Both the position numbers and the translations under genes were made by a program. From Buxus sempervirens (lineage: Eukaryota; Streptophyta; Magnoliopsida; Buxales; Buxaceae): DNA of 64,000 nucleotides. The stretch covers positions 37,250,392-37,314,391 of the forward strand of contig OX387190.1 of NCBI GenBank assembly GCA_947561395.2. The letters are read 5' to 3'. The notes below the pieces were generated by a model. That model had not been told where the DNA came from and made no database searches. It worked only from the letters and a program-made list of their open reading frames with translations. How positions within the stretch are numbered: the stretch's first letter is position 1; the number at the start of each line of letters is the position of its first letter. Positions 1 through 12,092 of the stretch are shown one piece after another.

Positions 1-2
1 GT

Positions 3-296
3 GGTCAGAAGAAGTCCAGTAGTAGTTCCTTACAATACAAAGCTCCTCTCGGTTATAGCATTCAAGATATTCGAATCTTGCATCTGATACGCCCTCAACA
101 TGCCCTTTTCAGTAGAGTAGGATTTTCTTTATTTCCATTTCGATTTCTTTCTGCAAATAAACGAAGCACTCCTCCTCTTTCTCTTTTTCTGTCGACTCTC
201 TTCTTTCAATCCAATTTTTTATATCCTTTCTGGTATGCATCGATTTCTTGTAATTTTGTAGTTATTGTGAGATATTTTTTCCTGTTGCATGTATAA
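3..296 (+). CDS. Possible C-terminal piece of a small Ser-rich plant protein, cut by the left edge
   Basis: The third forward frame is open from the window edge to a stop at 294-296. Its first part reads QKKSSSSSLQYKAPLGYSIQ, which resembles from memory the C-terminal region of a small plant-specific protein of unknown function. After about residue 25 the resemblance ends and the frame becomes hydrophobic and Phe/Leu-rich, like translated non-coding DNA. The real coding part may therefore be only the first 75 bases, or the locus may be diverged or broken. No function is claimed. Confidence 0.22.
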   Translation, partial: GQKKSSSSSLQYKAPLGYSIQDIRILHLIRPQHALFSRVGFSLFPFRFLSANKRSTPPLSLFLSTLFFQSNFLYPFWYASISCNFVVIVRYFFLLHV

Positions 297-299
297 ATG

Positions 300-545
300 G
301 ATGTATAAAAGGATTCGGATATTTAATCGAGTTGTCGGATTAATTAACGGATTCGAATATCTAATCCGATTTGAATAAAATCGGATAAAAATATGAATTT
401 ACCAATTACAATCGGATTCGGACTTGGTATCACAAATGAAAGATCCGTCGGATAATTAAACGAATACAGATATCCTAAATTGTAATAGGATTTGGATTGG
501 GATTCATACAGATCCGCTCCATATTCGCTCCGTTTACAGTCCTAG
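300..545. repeat. CGGAT-rich non-autonomous transposon relic
   Basis: This stretch is dense in degenerate GGATTCGGATAT-like words in both orientations (for example near 312-330, 345-380, 410-425 and 445-475). Read on the minus strand, the right side begins CTGTAAACGGAGCGAATATG, a form common at the ends of plant DNA-transposon derivatives with GGATCGGAT-type subterminal repeats. I could not fix the left end or a target-site duplication, so the boundaries are approximate. Confidence 0.45.
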
Positions 546-762
546 TCCCTCGTGCTGGAACATATGTTGGTCCAATAGTGGAGGGTGTATACACGTAGGT
601 TTTATATGAGAGCATATCACCTAGACCCTCCTGTTGGAAGATCTGCTGGTCCAACGATAATGCATGTGTACATTTTGAGCTTCACACACCTATGTTGACA
701 CATGAATTGCCATTGGACCAGCAGATCTTCCAGCCTAGGGCTCCAGCACTTTTCAAGTCGTT
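546..762. repeat. Inverted-repeat element, GATCTGCTGGTCCAAC family, copy 1
   Basis: Arms at about 635-656 and 714-735 are near-perfect inverted copies of a 20-base core containing AGATCTGCTGGTCCAA. Outer, weaker inverted matches flank them (GTGCTGGA near 551 and TCCAGCAC near 743). A related copy lies at 54010-54115 and shares the order GACTTGAAA, CTGCTGGAGCC or a variant, then AGATCTGCTGGTCCAAC, so this is a dispersed repeat family. It has no coding capacity. Confidence 0.6.
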
Positions 763-905
763 TTATATATGTGTTTTATATATGTATGTGGACATGTATT
801 TCACGGACCAACAAATCTTCTAAGTCGGTGAAACGAACAGCTTGTAGGGTTGCAAAGCACAGGATCGCCGTTGCTGGCCAATCGGTGTGCAAAGGCTGAG
901 TGGGC

Positions 906-1022
906 ATCGTCTACAGCGGGGGCTGTAAACAGCCCCTCACATGTATGGTGTGGGGGCCCCAAATGAATGGTGGGGCCCCCACGAAATGTGAGGGGCTGTT
1001 TACAGCCCCAGCTGTAGAGGAT
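906..1022. repeat. 117-bp nested foldback element (MITE-like)
   Basis: The arms at 911-942 and 986-1017 are inverted copies matching at 31 of 32 positions, and the match extends weakly to 906 and 1022. Each arm contains its own palindrome, GGGGCTGTAAACAGCCCC. The central part (about 950-982) is a further inverted pair of GTGGGGGCCCC type. It lies about 340 bp upstream of the uroporphyrinogen-III synthase start. No flanking target duplication is clear. Confidence 0.75.
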
Positions 1023-1225
1023 GAACGCTGGCAAAGGCTGGACAGAAATTAGTTTCCTTTTCCTTTTTTTGGGCGGTTGGATGTGCAAGTAAGTGGATGG
1101 CATCGATTGCACTGCCAGTTTAAGAAAAATTATACGCCATGCTGCAGTTGCACGGGACACACGGCGCTTAGAAGATGCTCGGCATAAGCCGAGTTCTGTG
1201 ATTGGTCCAACCTAAGGTAGTTCGC

Positions 1226-1290
1226 ATTTAAAATATTTTGAATCCGTTTTTAAAATATTTTGAATCCGTTTTTAAAATATTGAGAAGCGA
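1226..1290 (+). repeat. Short tandem repeat, period 22
   Basis: The word TTTTAAAATATTTTGAATCCG occurs twice and then starts a third time, immediately upstream of the UROS transcription/translation start region. It is an AT-rich minisatellite of just under three units. Confidence 0.7.
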
Positions 1291-1364
1291 TTTGTTTTGT
1301 GGTTGAGTTGGTAACAGCTGGCCTGGCGGAGATCCTCTCTCCGCAGGTAAGGCAACACGTTTCT

Positions 1365-4300
1365 ATGGCCCGAATCTCTCCGCTTTCTCTGTCTCCTCTT
1401 TCTTCTTCTTCGTCGTCCTCCGTTTTTCTGCAACTTCCGGCGAGGTCTATTTGTCCATCTTTCAGAATCTATGCCGCCGCCGCTGCCTCTTTTCCGAAGG
1501 TTGTCGTCACAAGAGAACATGGAAAGAACGGCAAGCTCATTAATGCGCTGGTTCCCTCTCTCTCTCTCTCTCTCTCTCCCTCCCTCTTTCTTTAATGTCC
1601 ATGGTTGTTTAAACGAACTGCCTCTCTCCCTCTCTCCTTCCTTTAGTCTCATTATTTTTCCAGTGATCTAAGAATTTAGGCAATAAATCTGAATTATAAT
1701 TAAGTACCGGTGGGAGAGAGATTAAAAGATCCTCGGGAGAATTGAAAGATGAGATGTGTGCGCGTGTCTGTGTCTTTGTGCTTTTTTTAAAAAAAATTTC
1801 AATCACCATTATCATCATCAACAACATTACCAGCGGATTTAGTATTGTACTTTCAAAATTGACTGTGTTAATAGGACTCAATCACTTTAAGGGGAAGCAA
1901 GTATTTAACGGAATTTTGGGAATATAAGCGGTCAAATCTTAGTTTTTGATTGTTGGAGTCTTGATAAGTTATTCTCTTGCCTGTCTGGTGGGGGTAGGAT
2001 CTTTTTTTCAAGTATCTTAATTTCATGATATTTTTGTGCGTGTGTAATTTCTTTGTATTTTAATTGAATGGTTACTTTCATATATAATTGCGCTGATTTT
2101 CATATGTGAATAAACTTCCTAAGAAACGATCTCTAATAAAGAGCTAGATGATACCATATTGCTGTTTATATTGCAGTCTAGGCATGGTGTCAGTTGCTTG
2201 GAGCTTCCGCTTATTCAGCACGCTCAAGGGCCTGACTTGGATAAGCTTTCTACAGTTTTGAGGAGTACGTACTTAAACCAATATTTTCCTTATAAATATG
2301 TTGATTGAACAACTGAAATTGGCATTTCTTTCAAAAGTGAAAGACTTGGTCTTCTGTATGTGTCAGCTATCCTTCACCTTATTTAATTTCACTTTGTAAT
2401 GTGTAATGGATGTGCATAATAGATTTTATTTTGTGTGGATTGAATAATGATTGCTATTTTATTTGGGATTTGCATGCAGGTTTTTTATTTGCCTTACTTT
2501 TTTCTTGTATGATTTTGTTGAATTAGAATTTTATGCATAGAAAAAGGCTCATGTTTAATTTCCTTATCTTCCTCTTTTTTGATACCAGCAGATACTACAT
2601 TTGACTGGATTGTCATAACTTCTCCAGAGGCTGGTCTGGTGTTTCTTGATGCTTGGAAGTAAGCATGCCTTGTTGAATTTTCTATGTGATCCATAAAGTG
2701 CTTCCCAAGAATTTGTGTATGATATAAATACATGACAGGAAAATATGTTATGTTGAATATCTTGTATTCTTGTGACTGATTTCATCATCGTCACTCATTA
2801 GTGCTGAAAAAGGATTATAATCTGATCATTGTGGAAAACAAATGCTGAAATCATAACTACTCTGTAGATTTCTTTCTAATGAAGCTACAACAGGATTGTA
2901 ATCTGGTCATTGTTGATCTTTTTTCTGCATGGTCTGTATTGCCAAAATACTAATTGATTTCCATTCGTAATCTGTCATCTGAAGGCAGCAACGTATGTTG
3001 AATATTTTTTTTATTTTTTTTGGGTATGAATCGGGTTTAGGGGATAGGGGGACCGGAACATAGCTGGGACTCACGCACACTTTTTGATGAGGGTGGGACT
3101 GTATCCCATGATCTATGCTATTACCAGCATGATCCTTACCACCAGAGCAGGTGGCGCCCTCTGGTGGTTTGGCATGCGATGACTAGGAAATCTCAGAGAA
3201 CTGTGCAGACAGATTTATACGGTTTGGCATTATGCCTACATCCACGGAAGAGAAAAGAAGATACCACTATTCTGAAATAACTGTAGGTTTACAACTCATA
3301 TCTCCATTCTTAGTTACTAACATACTTTGCCCCCCCCCCCCCCCCCCCCCCCAACCCAATATGAGGCCTCTCAGGTCCCTCCCCCTTGAAAGTCGGACGA
3401 AATATGAGCCACACTCCAACTATATGTAATATGATGACTTCAACATTGCAGAATTTATCTTTGTTAAATATCACTACTGGGAGGAAGGTGAGATCTGTGA
3501 TATGGCTTAAAATTTGGGTTTGGGCTGCTCTGTGTATCTAATATTGTTTCCAAAATAAAAGATCTCCAGATATAATGATTTTCTAAAAGAATTGACTATT
3601 GAGTTGGATGATTTGGATAAGTGGCTATATATGCCATGAATAGCGAATTGGAAACTATGCTACCTGTATTCAAATGTACCTGCAATAGTATACTGGGACA
3701 TTTTTATAGCACATCATGTTATTCCAGATTTCCGGTAACATTTTGTAGCAACTTATTTTATTTTTATGTTCTTAAATATTGGATAAACGCTAGGTCATGA
3801 TTAATATATTGCGATGTGTTAGCATGGATATTGTTGAAAATTTTAAAGTGCTAGATAAACATACAAGGAGACTTGTAGATTGTCAATTCACAAAGATGAT
3901 TTTTATGCATGGCACTTTTTGGCCCGAATCACAGAATACGGATATGTAGTGCATAAGATGTTTCATTGATTTTATGCTAGAAAGTAGTATTATTGTGTCA
4001 TTGTTAAGACTGAAAAGACATTATCTATTCTGGATACAGTTCATCAACTGAGTGCTTTATTTAAAAAGAAGTGAAAATTGCTTCATATGAAGTTTTCTTG
4101 TTTTCTTTGATAATCTGGTTTTGTTCTCTAGTGCATATTTGAAGAACCTTCAATTCATGAGAAGAAAAAAACTTATTTTGGAGTACTAATAGGATTCATC
4201 TATTTTCCAGCTTTTGTTATATTTGATGGTTCAAATTTGTTATCAGTCTATGTAAAAATTTAGTATGCAACTCATGAACAAATTATGTGTAGTTTGGTTG

Positions 4301-7300
4301 TCTGGAGATATAAGATTTGTTGCATTGCGGTATAAAGCAGTGTGATTAAATGATGTCCTGGTTAACCATACGCTTGTTTTTGTTTTGAAGTTTATTTTAT
4401 CATCTCAATAAAGCTGGTTTCTATCACATGAGAATCCTAATTGTTCCTCAGGGCTGCTGGCACCCCAAAAGTTCGGATAGGTGTTGTTGGTTCGGGTACA
4501 GCAAGTATCTTTGAAAAAGTAGTGCAATCACCCGAGAGGTGCCTTACTATTGCTTTTTCACCATCAAAAGGTAAGCACACTCTCTCTCTCATATATATAT
4601 ATATATGTATAGAGAGACACACACACACACAGTGTACACACACACACACACACACACATATACATATGTATATATATATGCATATATGTATGTATGTATG
4701 TATGTGTGTATTCTTTCCTTCTTCCTTGGCCTGGCTTGAGACAAGGTGATCTACACTCCCCATTTCTTTTTGTAATTGTAGCGGATCTGTTTCACGGACA
4801 CAGTGATAGAGCAGCTTCACATGACTTGTTGAATTGCTTCTGATTGGAAATGATCTTCGAGTATGCCAGTTGTAATTCATAGATGATAAGTGGTATTTTG
4901 TGGAGCTTTTCAGCTTCAATTGATCGTTAGATGCATGTTTGTTTTGAAGCAATTTTGGTGCTAAAGATTAGCTTCACTAAAGATGGAATTTTGGAATACA
5001 TTTTTATCAATTTCAAATGTAAGTGTGCAAACTATGAACAATATATTTAGGAATTACATTGAGAGCACAATTTAAAAATTCTTCTACTGGGATGTAGTTA
5101 TAGAGTTTGGAAGGAAGTTTACAACTTAGAAAGCTTATATCTATCTAAAGGAGGTAAGTTGATTTTAGGACGGGGATTGGGGACAACCATGAATATCACT
5201 TTTTGAATTAGTCCTGGGTCTGTCTGCCTGTTGAGAAAGGAGCATATGGGTGAGAAAATTCCAGAAATTTAACTTAGCACTTTTTAGGAAATGGCTATGT
5301 AGATTTAAGGAGGAAGGGATAATTTTGGGATAGAATTATTATACCAAAGAATGAAAATTCTCATGGAATGGACTTTCTGAAAGATATATCCGAGGCTTTT
5401 TCCTATTAGTGTAGAGTGCACCTTTGATTAGGCTTGGTGATAGAATCATATTTTGGGAGTTACATGTATTTTGCTGTCTCAAATCTAATGCACATTTTCC
5501 TAACTTAGATTTGGTGTTGTTTGACGTAGGACCATGGGTTAAGGCCTGCATGGCTTTTCAGGATTGCATCATGGTCCAGAAACTGGAGTTCTAGCAGCCT
5601 TTGTATAACAGGGTGGGATGGGTGACTTATTCAGCCAATTTCTCTGAATGGAGGACCTAATTCAAGGAGGTGGATTTGGGAGAGAAATTTCATTTTTTTC
5701 CCTTTAAAATTATACTTTGTTTCATTTGTGCCAGAAGGTTTGAGCTTTCATGTTTGAATGTTGATTTGGAAGGTGATTGTGCCTTCCAAAGTTGCTTTCT
5801 TTATTTGATAGCTGTTTCAGACAAGTTTTTGGCAATTGATACTTTATTTTCTGAAGCTGGATTTTGTTGAATAAGTATGATCCTGTGCAAATAGGAGGTG
5901 GAATCTGTAGTTCGTTTTTTTAGTTTATTATGAGCTTACTCATTGACCATGGTACCTTTCATTGAGAATGTGTCAACTGTATTGGGTACTGCCTGAAGCC
6001 TTGGCTGCAATCTTTTTGAGTTGGGAAAAGAAAAAGGGTTGAAGCAAAAGCGGTCTGCTATTTGATGTGTCCATTAGCGATCTGATAGATTCTCCGGAAA
6101 GAAAGGAATGGTTGCATATCTAAAGATAGGCATCTGGGAGACTAACATTCAATGCAAAATGGAAGCTAGGCATTGCCTCCAAAATTTGTGGGAATTTCCT
6201 TTTCAGCTTTAACTCTTGGGTTGGGTCATATGTATAAAAACTAGTCACAACATTCAATGCAAAATGGAAGCTAGGCATTGCCTCCAAAATTTGGGAATTT
6301 CCTTTTCAGATTTAACTCTTGGGTTGGACCATATGTATAAAAATTAGTCTGCTAGTGTATCCTTTTTCCCCCCTTTTGGTTGTACTTTAGGTAGCCCACT
6401 GTACACACTGTGTAATGACTGGAAACTGAACTTACACAAGTAAGGGGAAAATATAGTACTGTTTTCCATTTTTTTTTTTTTTTTTGGTAGTACTGTTTTC
6501 CCTTTTTAATCTTATTTTGTACAAATTCTGTTCCTTAAGTTGCACAGAAAACAGAATAAATATCAATTAGCAAAAAACAGTTATTTCCTAAAGACTGGAA
6601 TAATTTAAAGTTTGAAACACATTTGTTATATTTGTAGTTATTCCTGAGTAATCAGGAAGTGAAATAGTCCAAACCTGATCTTTTAGCTGTTGTTTTGATA
6701 ATAATCTATTGAATTGCTTTCAGATGTTTACAAGTTTTATTTATATTTAAAGAATGGATTTTCTGTTTTCCAGCAACAAGCAAAGTGTTGGCTTCAGAGC
6801 TTCCAAAGTATGGGAGTAATATATGCACCATCCTTTATCCTGCTTCTGTTAAAGCTAGTAATGAGATTGGTATGTTCTGCATAAAGCTTATATGGTTTTG
6901 GTTGCCATACTTGTTGATTATCATCTTAGTTGCTATGCCTGGACTTTCATAACCTAAAACTGCTGTTTGATAGGTTAGTATTCTCTTAATATTTAAACTT
7001 TGGGATATGATTAACACTGAAGTTTAAATTTTTTAGACTCCTCTCTTTACTGTGGTGGATGATGCATGCCTTCTGATGATCATGACTGGATATAAAAAAT
7101 GACGGATTTTCCCTGTGGGTAAAGTGCTTTCACTTAATGGATCCAGAACTTCAAACACTGTGTGCACTCTATTCAAATTGAGTTTAACTAAATAAAAGAG
7201 CATTAAGATAAACTTCGTACAGACTATAATCATCGTCTTTATGATCTTATCTTGGGTCTGATACATAGTTCTCTATTGACATCCATCAGCATTCACTCCT

Positions 7301-10300
7301 TTGTTGTAACCCCTCCTCCATTCTGGACTGCTATGCAGTATTCAGAACCTGAATATTGCGGCAGCAGAATTAAACCTGTATCTTGACAAAATTTAAATGT
7401 AATTATTTCATCCACTAAAATTACATTTTGAGGTGATGATATCGCAAAGGTGCTGCTGTCCTAGCCGTAAGGCCTTGAGAATGTTGCTCCCATGTTCTAT
7501 GTTCAATGCTCCTTCGCCCCTCATGGGATAGCTCTTAAGGCAGGTTGTCTCCTACAGGCTAGGTCTTACCTATGGGGGAAGTCATCCATGAGCTATGTGC
7601 CCAACAAACTGAAAAAAGAGTTGATGACATGGCACAATTGGCGTTATTTTAAAAATTGGATGAAAGTAAATCCTGGCCTTGATCTGGTCATTCAAGTACA
7701 TCCATAAGCATGACTTTTTGAGGACAAAGTGTTGAAATGTGAATTGATTTCCACAATTTATGTCCATCTAAGCAAGAATATAATTTACAAAATAAGTCCA
7801 TTGTCAAACATCACTAGTCAGATGTGAGTTGAAAATTTATGGCGATCCATGTTGAACTATTGAAGTTGGCATAAGTGCATGTGGACTAAATGATTGGCCC
7901 ACATTTGCTATGATATAGGAGCGGCTATTTTTGGCCTATGTTTGGATTTTGTTTCAAGATGTGTTGGTTTGTTAAGTCAAGCTTCTACCAGTTCTTGCTC
8001 TATATTTGGACGATGCCATATGAAGTAACAAATGAGTGTTAAGTAGCCATGTTGAATGGCTTGGAATGCAATAAAAGGTATGGTGGTCACATAGATGTCC
8101 TTGTTAAGATCTCTTGTGTAAAAAGCTTTCTTTGCTTTCTACTTCAATCATAAGGAATTCTTGGAAATTTGTTCTTTTCCATTGTGCAAGTGCAGTTACG
8201 TACCTGGCGTTCTACAAAATCATTTGTTTTATTCATTTGCTGAAACACTGATTGATGGGGTTTGGTGAAAGCGATGTTTCCATGCCTATTTTTCTGAAGA
8301 GCTGCTCTAGTTCTAGTGTATGTCATTTATGGGTTATATTGACTTGTGCACGAGTGTTAGGTGTGAGTATATGTCTAAGACTTGGATGCACTTGACCTCT
8401 GAAACTTAAGATATTGGGACTTGGTTGAGAAGTTTCCAAATTTTGGATATGAATATTGGGATTCGGTTGAAAAGTCACCAAATAAATGTAAGTAAGGTAG
8501 GTCAAAATCCAAACTTTCTCATTCTCTTTTTTATTCACTAGGGGCATGAGGGGACAGGGCAAAGGGCTAGGGGCAATGGGCAAGGGGGCAGAAAACTCAA
8601 GCTTATTAGCGCCAATTTAAAACCGTCACTAATAATAACAAAAATGCCCCTAAAAGTTTTAGCAACGCAGGTTTTAGGGGCGGGCTCTGCAAAGGACCTA
8701 CAAACTTTAGAGAAGGAAAATATTTAATTTTCTATTTGTTATTAAACGTCTTTTAAGTAGATAAATAGTTTAGAAGATAACAATAAACAGGAATGTCAAA
8801 TGCCACAGTAATTGGTGAGATGATAATAGATGTGGGCTACTAGCATGAAGATGTGCGTTTTGGGTTTGAGCATAGCCACTCAGCACAAAAATGTCAAAGG
8901 CCAATCTATTGCTAGTCCAACCCACCAAGGACCGTACTTCAGCAAGATTTGCACCATGTTATGGTTCCTATTTTTTCAATTGTTAACTAATTTTATTTAG
9001 AGATTCTTTGTGCTCTTCAAGCTTCTTAAAACACCTTATGGTCCTTCAATACACTAGATTTCTACGCAGACATTTCTGTGCCCTATTACCTGTTTAATAC
9101 AGAATATTTCTTGTAGTTCTGTGTTTTCATGTGTATGGCCATTGAATAGTCTCTCATTTAAGTGAATTATAATTATTTTTTCAAATGGTAAAAAATTTAT
9201 ATTGTATCACTGGTTTGGTGGTCATATGTAAGTTATAACATGCACTTGGGATCATCTCTTTGTAAAGGTTTTTTTTTTTTTTTGAGTTTATCTTTTTCTG
9301 AAAATAGCTGGAATTTTCAAGTGACTTGTATTTTGTCTTATATTGCAGAAGAAGGCCTACTTAATCGTGGATTTGAGGTCACAAGGCTGAACACATACAA
9401 TACGGTAACAAATTTTCAATATTTGTTACATATGTGTTAGGTTTAGCCGTTTAGGTTAGGAAGAGAACTTCTCCAAATTCTTTTTTGTCAAATTAGGTTA
9501 TTTAGTTCTGCATATGGTTGTACAGCATGTGGATGTTTTTATTTGATTTACTACAGGTTTCTTAAGTTGATGGCTGTGGCTTTCATCTTTTAGTTGGAAG
9601 AACCCGAAGATTCTTAATGTTAGCATCTTGGTAATCATTCAGACGCTTTGTTGGAAAAGTATTTCAATGTTGGTATCTTGGAGTCACATGCACATGCACG
9701 CTAACACACACAATTGCCCATGCTCATGCACACGGGCATCTCATGAGTTGTGACAACCTCAGCTGATTGACAAGTCCCACACTTTGGAAATGCTGATGAA
9801 TGTGAATGGTCATCTCCTAACAGGCATGGATAAGACTCTTCTAATAATTGGCATTAATTATCACAAGATGCCATTCTATCCAAAAATAACTTCTCTGTTT
9901 AATAAAAACTGCTTGTTGTCAATCCTAATTATCTTTATACTGCGATAATAATCTTCCAGAAGGACATATAAGATACCCTCAGATGGGGGAACTTGTATAA
10001 AAAAATTGGTCCATGTGAACCTAGCATCAACTGATTACTTTCTTGTTGAAAATTCAACTGTGGTTACAGTTTTCTCCAGCATACTTTCCTTTCATTGCAG
10101 GTACCTGTGCATTATGTAGACCAGAAGGTTCTTGCACAAGCACTTTCTGCTCCAGTTGTTGCAGTTGCTTCTCCTTCAGCCGTTAGGTAACTAAGTGATT
10201 CATCCAGAATGTTTGCTTGTTTATTATTTTAAGCTATATAACTTAATATGTTTATAAGAATTTTAATTTTATTCAAGTCCAACTTACCCATCAAAATATA

Positions 10301-12092
10301 CCTAAATTCGAATTTATACATTTCAAATTTAACCCTTCCTCTCTTTTCTTTTCTTTTCTTTCTTTTTTTGTTTTTTTCCTTTTTGGCTTTTCACTATTAT
10401 GACATGGACTTTTGTATTTTCCTAAAATCTAAATCATGCAGAATCTAGACACTTGCGTTCTCATTCCATGTGCTGAGATGATATACCTTTGTGTAACAGA
10501 GCTTGGGTAAATCTGACTTCGAAATCGGATCAGTGGGACAAATCAATTGCTTGTATTGGTGAGACAACTGCTTTGGCTGCTAAAAGATTAGGATTCAGGA
10601 ATGTATACTACCCAAAAAATCCTGGTCTAGAAGGGTAATCCTTATTCTCTGAGATTTTACTTTAGAACTGCTTTTTCAGTTACTAGTAATTACCAATCTG
10701 TTATTTATGTTCAAACATGTGATCTATTATTGGTTACAGATGCTCATTGATGATACATTGGAAAAAAAAAAGGACAGTAATGACATAGGTGAAAAACCTG
10801 CTTTTCTTTTGTTGAGATCATTGCAAAACTCGATAAGACATCTTGGGGTTGAATTTTTGCATCCTTCTTTTCTTATATACAAAATTCTTTGTCCTAACTC
10901 CTAACTAGTTGGGGTTGGTAACATGATACCATCCTAATCTATCAAAAGACAAATCTTCACTTATGTATATGCAAATCATTTGTAATGGACACCATCTGGG
11001 TCTATTTCTGTCTCATTCACCTTTTAGATCATTAGCTTTCTGTAACACTCATATGTGTTCATTCTTCATTATTTCTTGTCATTCCGCACATTCATCCTAC
11101 ATGTCATTTCTAGTTAGACCTATTGTAGCCAAAACAAATAGGGGAAAAAATTAAAACATAAAAAGAAATAACTTAATCAAATTCAATAAATTTCAGGAAA
11201 CCCCTTTAAATATTGTTTGGATTTTTCCGATTCTTTGCTTTCCCTTGTTCTCTCGTTAAAGTTTTCAAATGATTCTTCAAACAACTCATCATGTGAACTG
11301 CGAAGTTTCAAGAGGTTTGTAGGTCAAGTGAGAAGGTTCTTGTGAAAAAAATGGATTGATGATAGTTGATATGTATCTCATTGATACAAAATTATGTCTG
11401 ATATGGAATGTACCTTGTATTATTATCAGAATCAAATCCCTTCTACATGTAATGGTGGCAATGGCTCTAGTTGGACGGTATCCCTTTGTTGTTGATAAAT
11501 GTCTTCCTATGTCTGAATCCCTGTTACTTACCTTATGATTAAGTTGCTTTCTTGTTGCACAACATTCTGCCGCATATATCATGGTAAACCTACTATATGT
11601 TTGGTAAAAGTTTGCTCATTTAACTTGTATGGAATAAGTAACAATTTTCTTTTAGCCTGAGTGCAGTTGTTGCTCACTTAACACACTATAGGAACCTCTG
11701 CACTTAAGCCATGCATCTTTAATTATACGTGCAACATGCATGTCAATATCCCTTTCTTTATTTATAATCCAAAATAATGGTGAGTGATTACTTTTGGAAG
11801 CCTCCTGTTTCTCAATTGAAGTATGAAGGCATCATGAACATTCTGAAGCATGTGGCTGTTATCCAAGAGAAGCGTATTGAGGTTCATTTAGATGCCTAGT
11901 TTCAAGCCTGCCTTTTATTTAGTGTTATTCCTTTTGGAATTGCACCATCAAAAACCTTAAAAGGCTGTCTAATTGGTTAGCATATCTTAACAAATTTCAT
12001 TTTGGCTGATTGATATTTGTGATGGCAGGTGGATTGACAGCATTCTTGAAGCGTTGAGTGTCCATGACAAACACCATAAGGTCCAAATGTAA
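1365..12092 (+). CDS. HEMD: Uroporphyrinogen-III synthase, plastid-targeted (9 exons)
   Basis: The enzyme closes hydroxymethylbilane to uroporphyrinogen III with inversion of ring D, the branch-point precursor of heme, siroheme and chlorophyll in the plastid. Coding exons: 1365-1550, 2177-2264, 2592-2658 (acceptor ambiguous by 3 bases), 4452-4570, 6774-6869, 9349-9404, 10101-10186, 10500-10634, 12029-12092, giving 298 or 299 residues. All phases join and all introns are GT-AG. Residues 1 to about 45 are Ser/Ala/Arg-rich and acid-free, as expected for a chloroplast transit peptide. The mature part starts near [18 protein letters not shown], then has [49 protein letters not shown] and a C-terminal [10 protein letters not shown], in the order expected of HemD-type proteins. 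The ATG at 1365 heads the transit peptide. An in-frame ATG at 1299 exists, but 22 extra residues do not fit a transit peptide and it precedes a perfect donor-like CAGGTAAG. Introns carry many repeats. Confidence 0.95.
3020..3230. repeat. GC-richer insert in UROS intron 3, with hairpin
   Basis: Inside an AT-rich intron this block is markedly richer in G and C. It contains the inverted pair CCACCAGAG (3139-3147) and CTCTGGTGG (3159-3167), a 9-bp stem with an 11-base loop. It looks like a short interspersed insertion, but I could not define ends, target duplication or family. Confidence 0.35.
3330..3352 (+). repeat. Homopolymer run of 23 C
   Basis: An uninterrupted run of cytosines occurs in UROS intron 3. 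The assembled length of such runs is often unreliable. Confidence 0.9.
4580..4708 (+). repeat. Compound microsatellite in UROS intron 4
   Basis: Successive tracts of CT, AT, AC, AT/GT and (ATGT)n begin about 10 bases after the intron 4 donor at 4571. It is likely polymorphic. Confidence 0.9.
6144..6350 (+). repeat. Recent tandem duplication, period about 105, in UROS intron 5
   Basis: The unit starting AACATTCAATGCAAAATGG at 6144 recurs at 6249 with only a few substitutions and a 2-base indel, ending with TATGTATAAAAA plus CTAGTC or TTAGTC. The low divergence implies a young duplication. It lies wholly within the intron running from 6870 back to 4571. Confidence 0.85.
10880..10935 (+). repeat. 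Possible Au-type SINE relic
   Basis: The word CCTAACTAGTTGGGGTTGGT followed by AACATGATACC resembles a conserved block of plant Au SINEs (CCAACTAGTTGGGGTCGG). Only this block is recognisable, within UROS intron 8. Confidence 0.3.

Noticed and set aside
4437-4952. A long minus-strand open frame with Cys/Val and Ile/Tyr runs
   Set aside because: It is the antisense of UROS exon 4 plus a dinucleotide microsatellite. Low-complexity repeats create the open frame.
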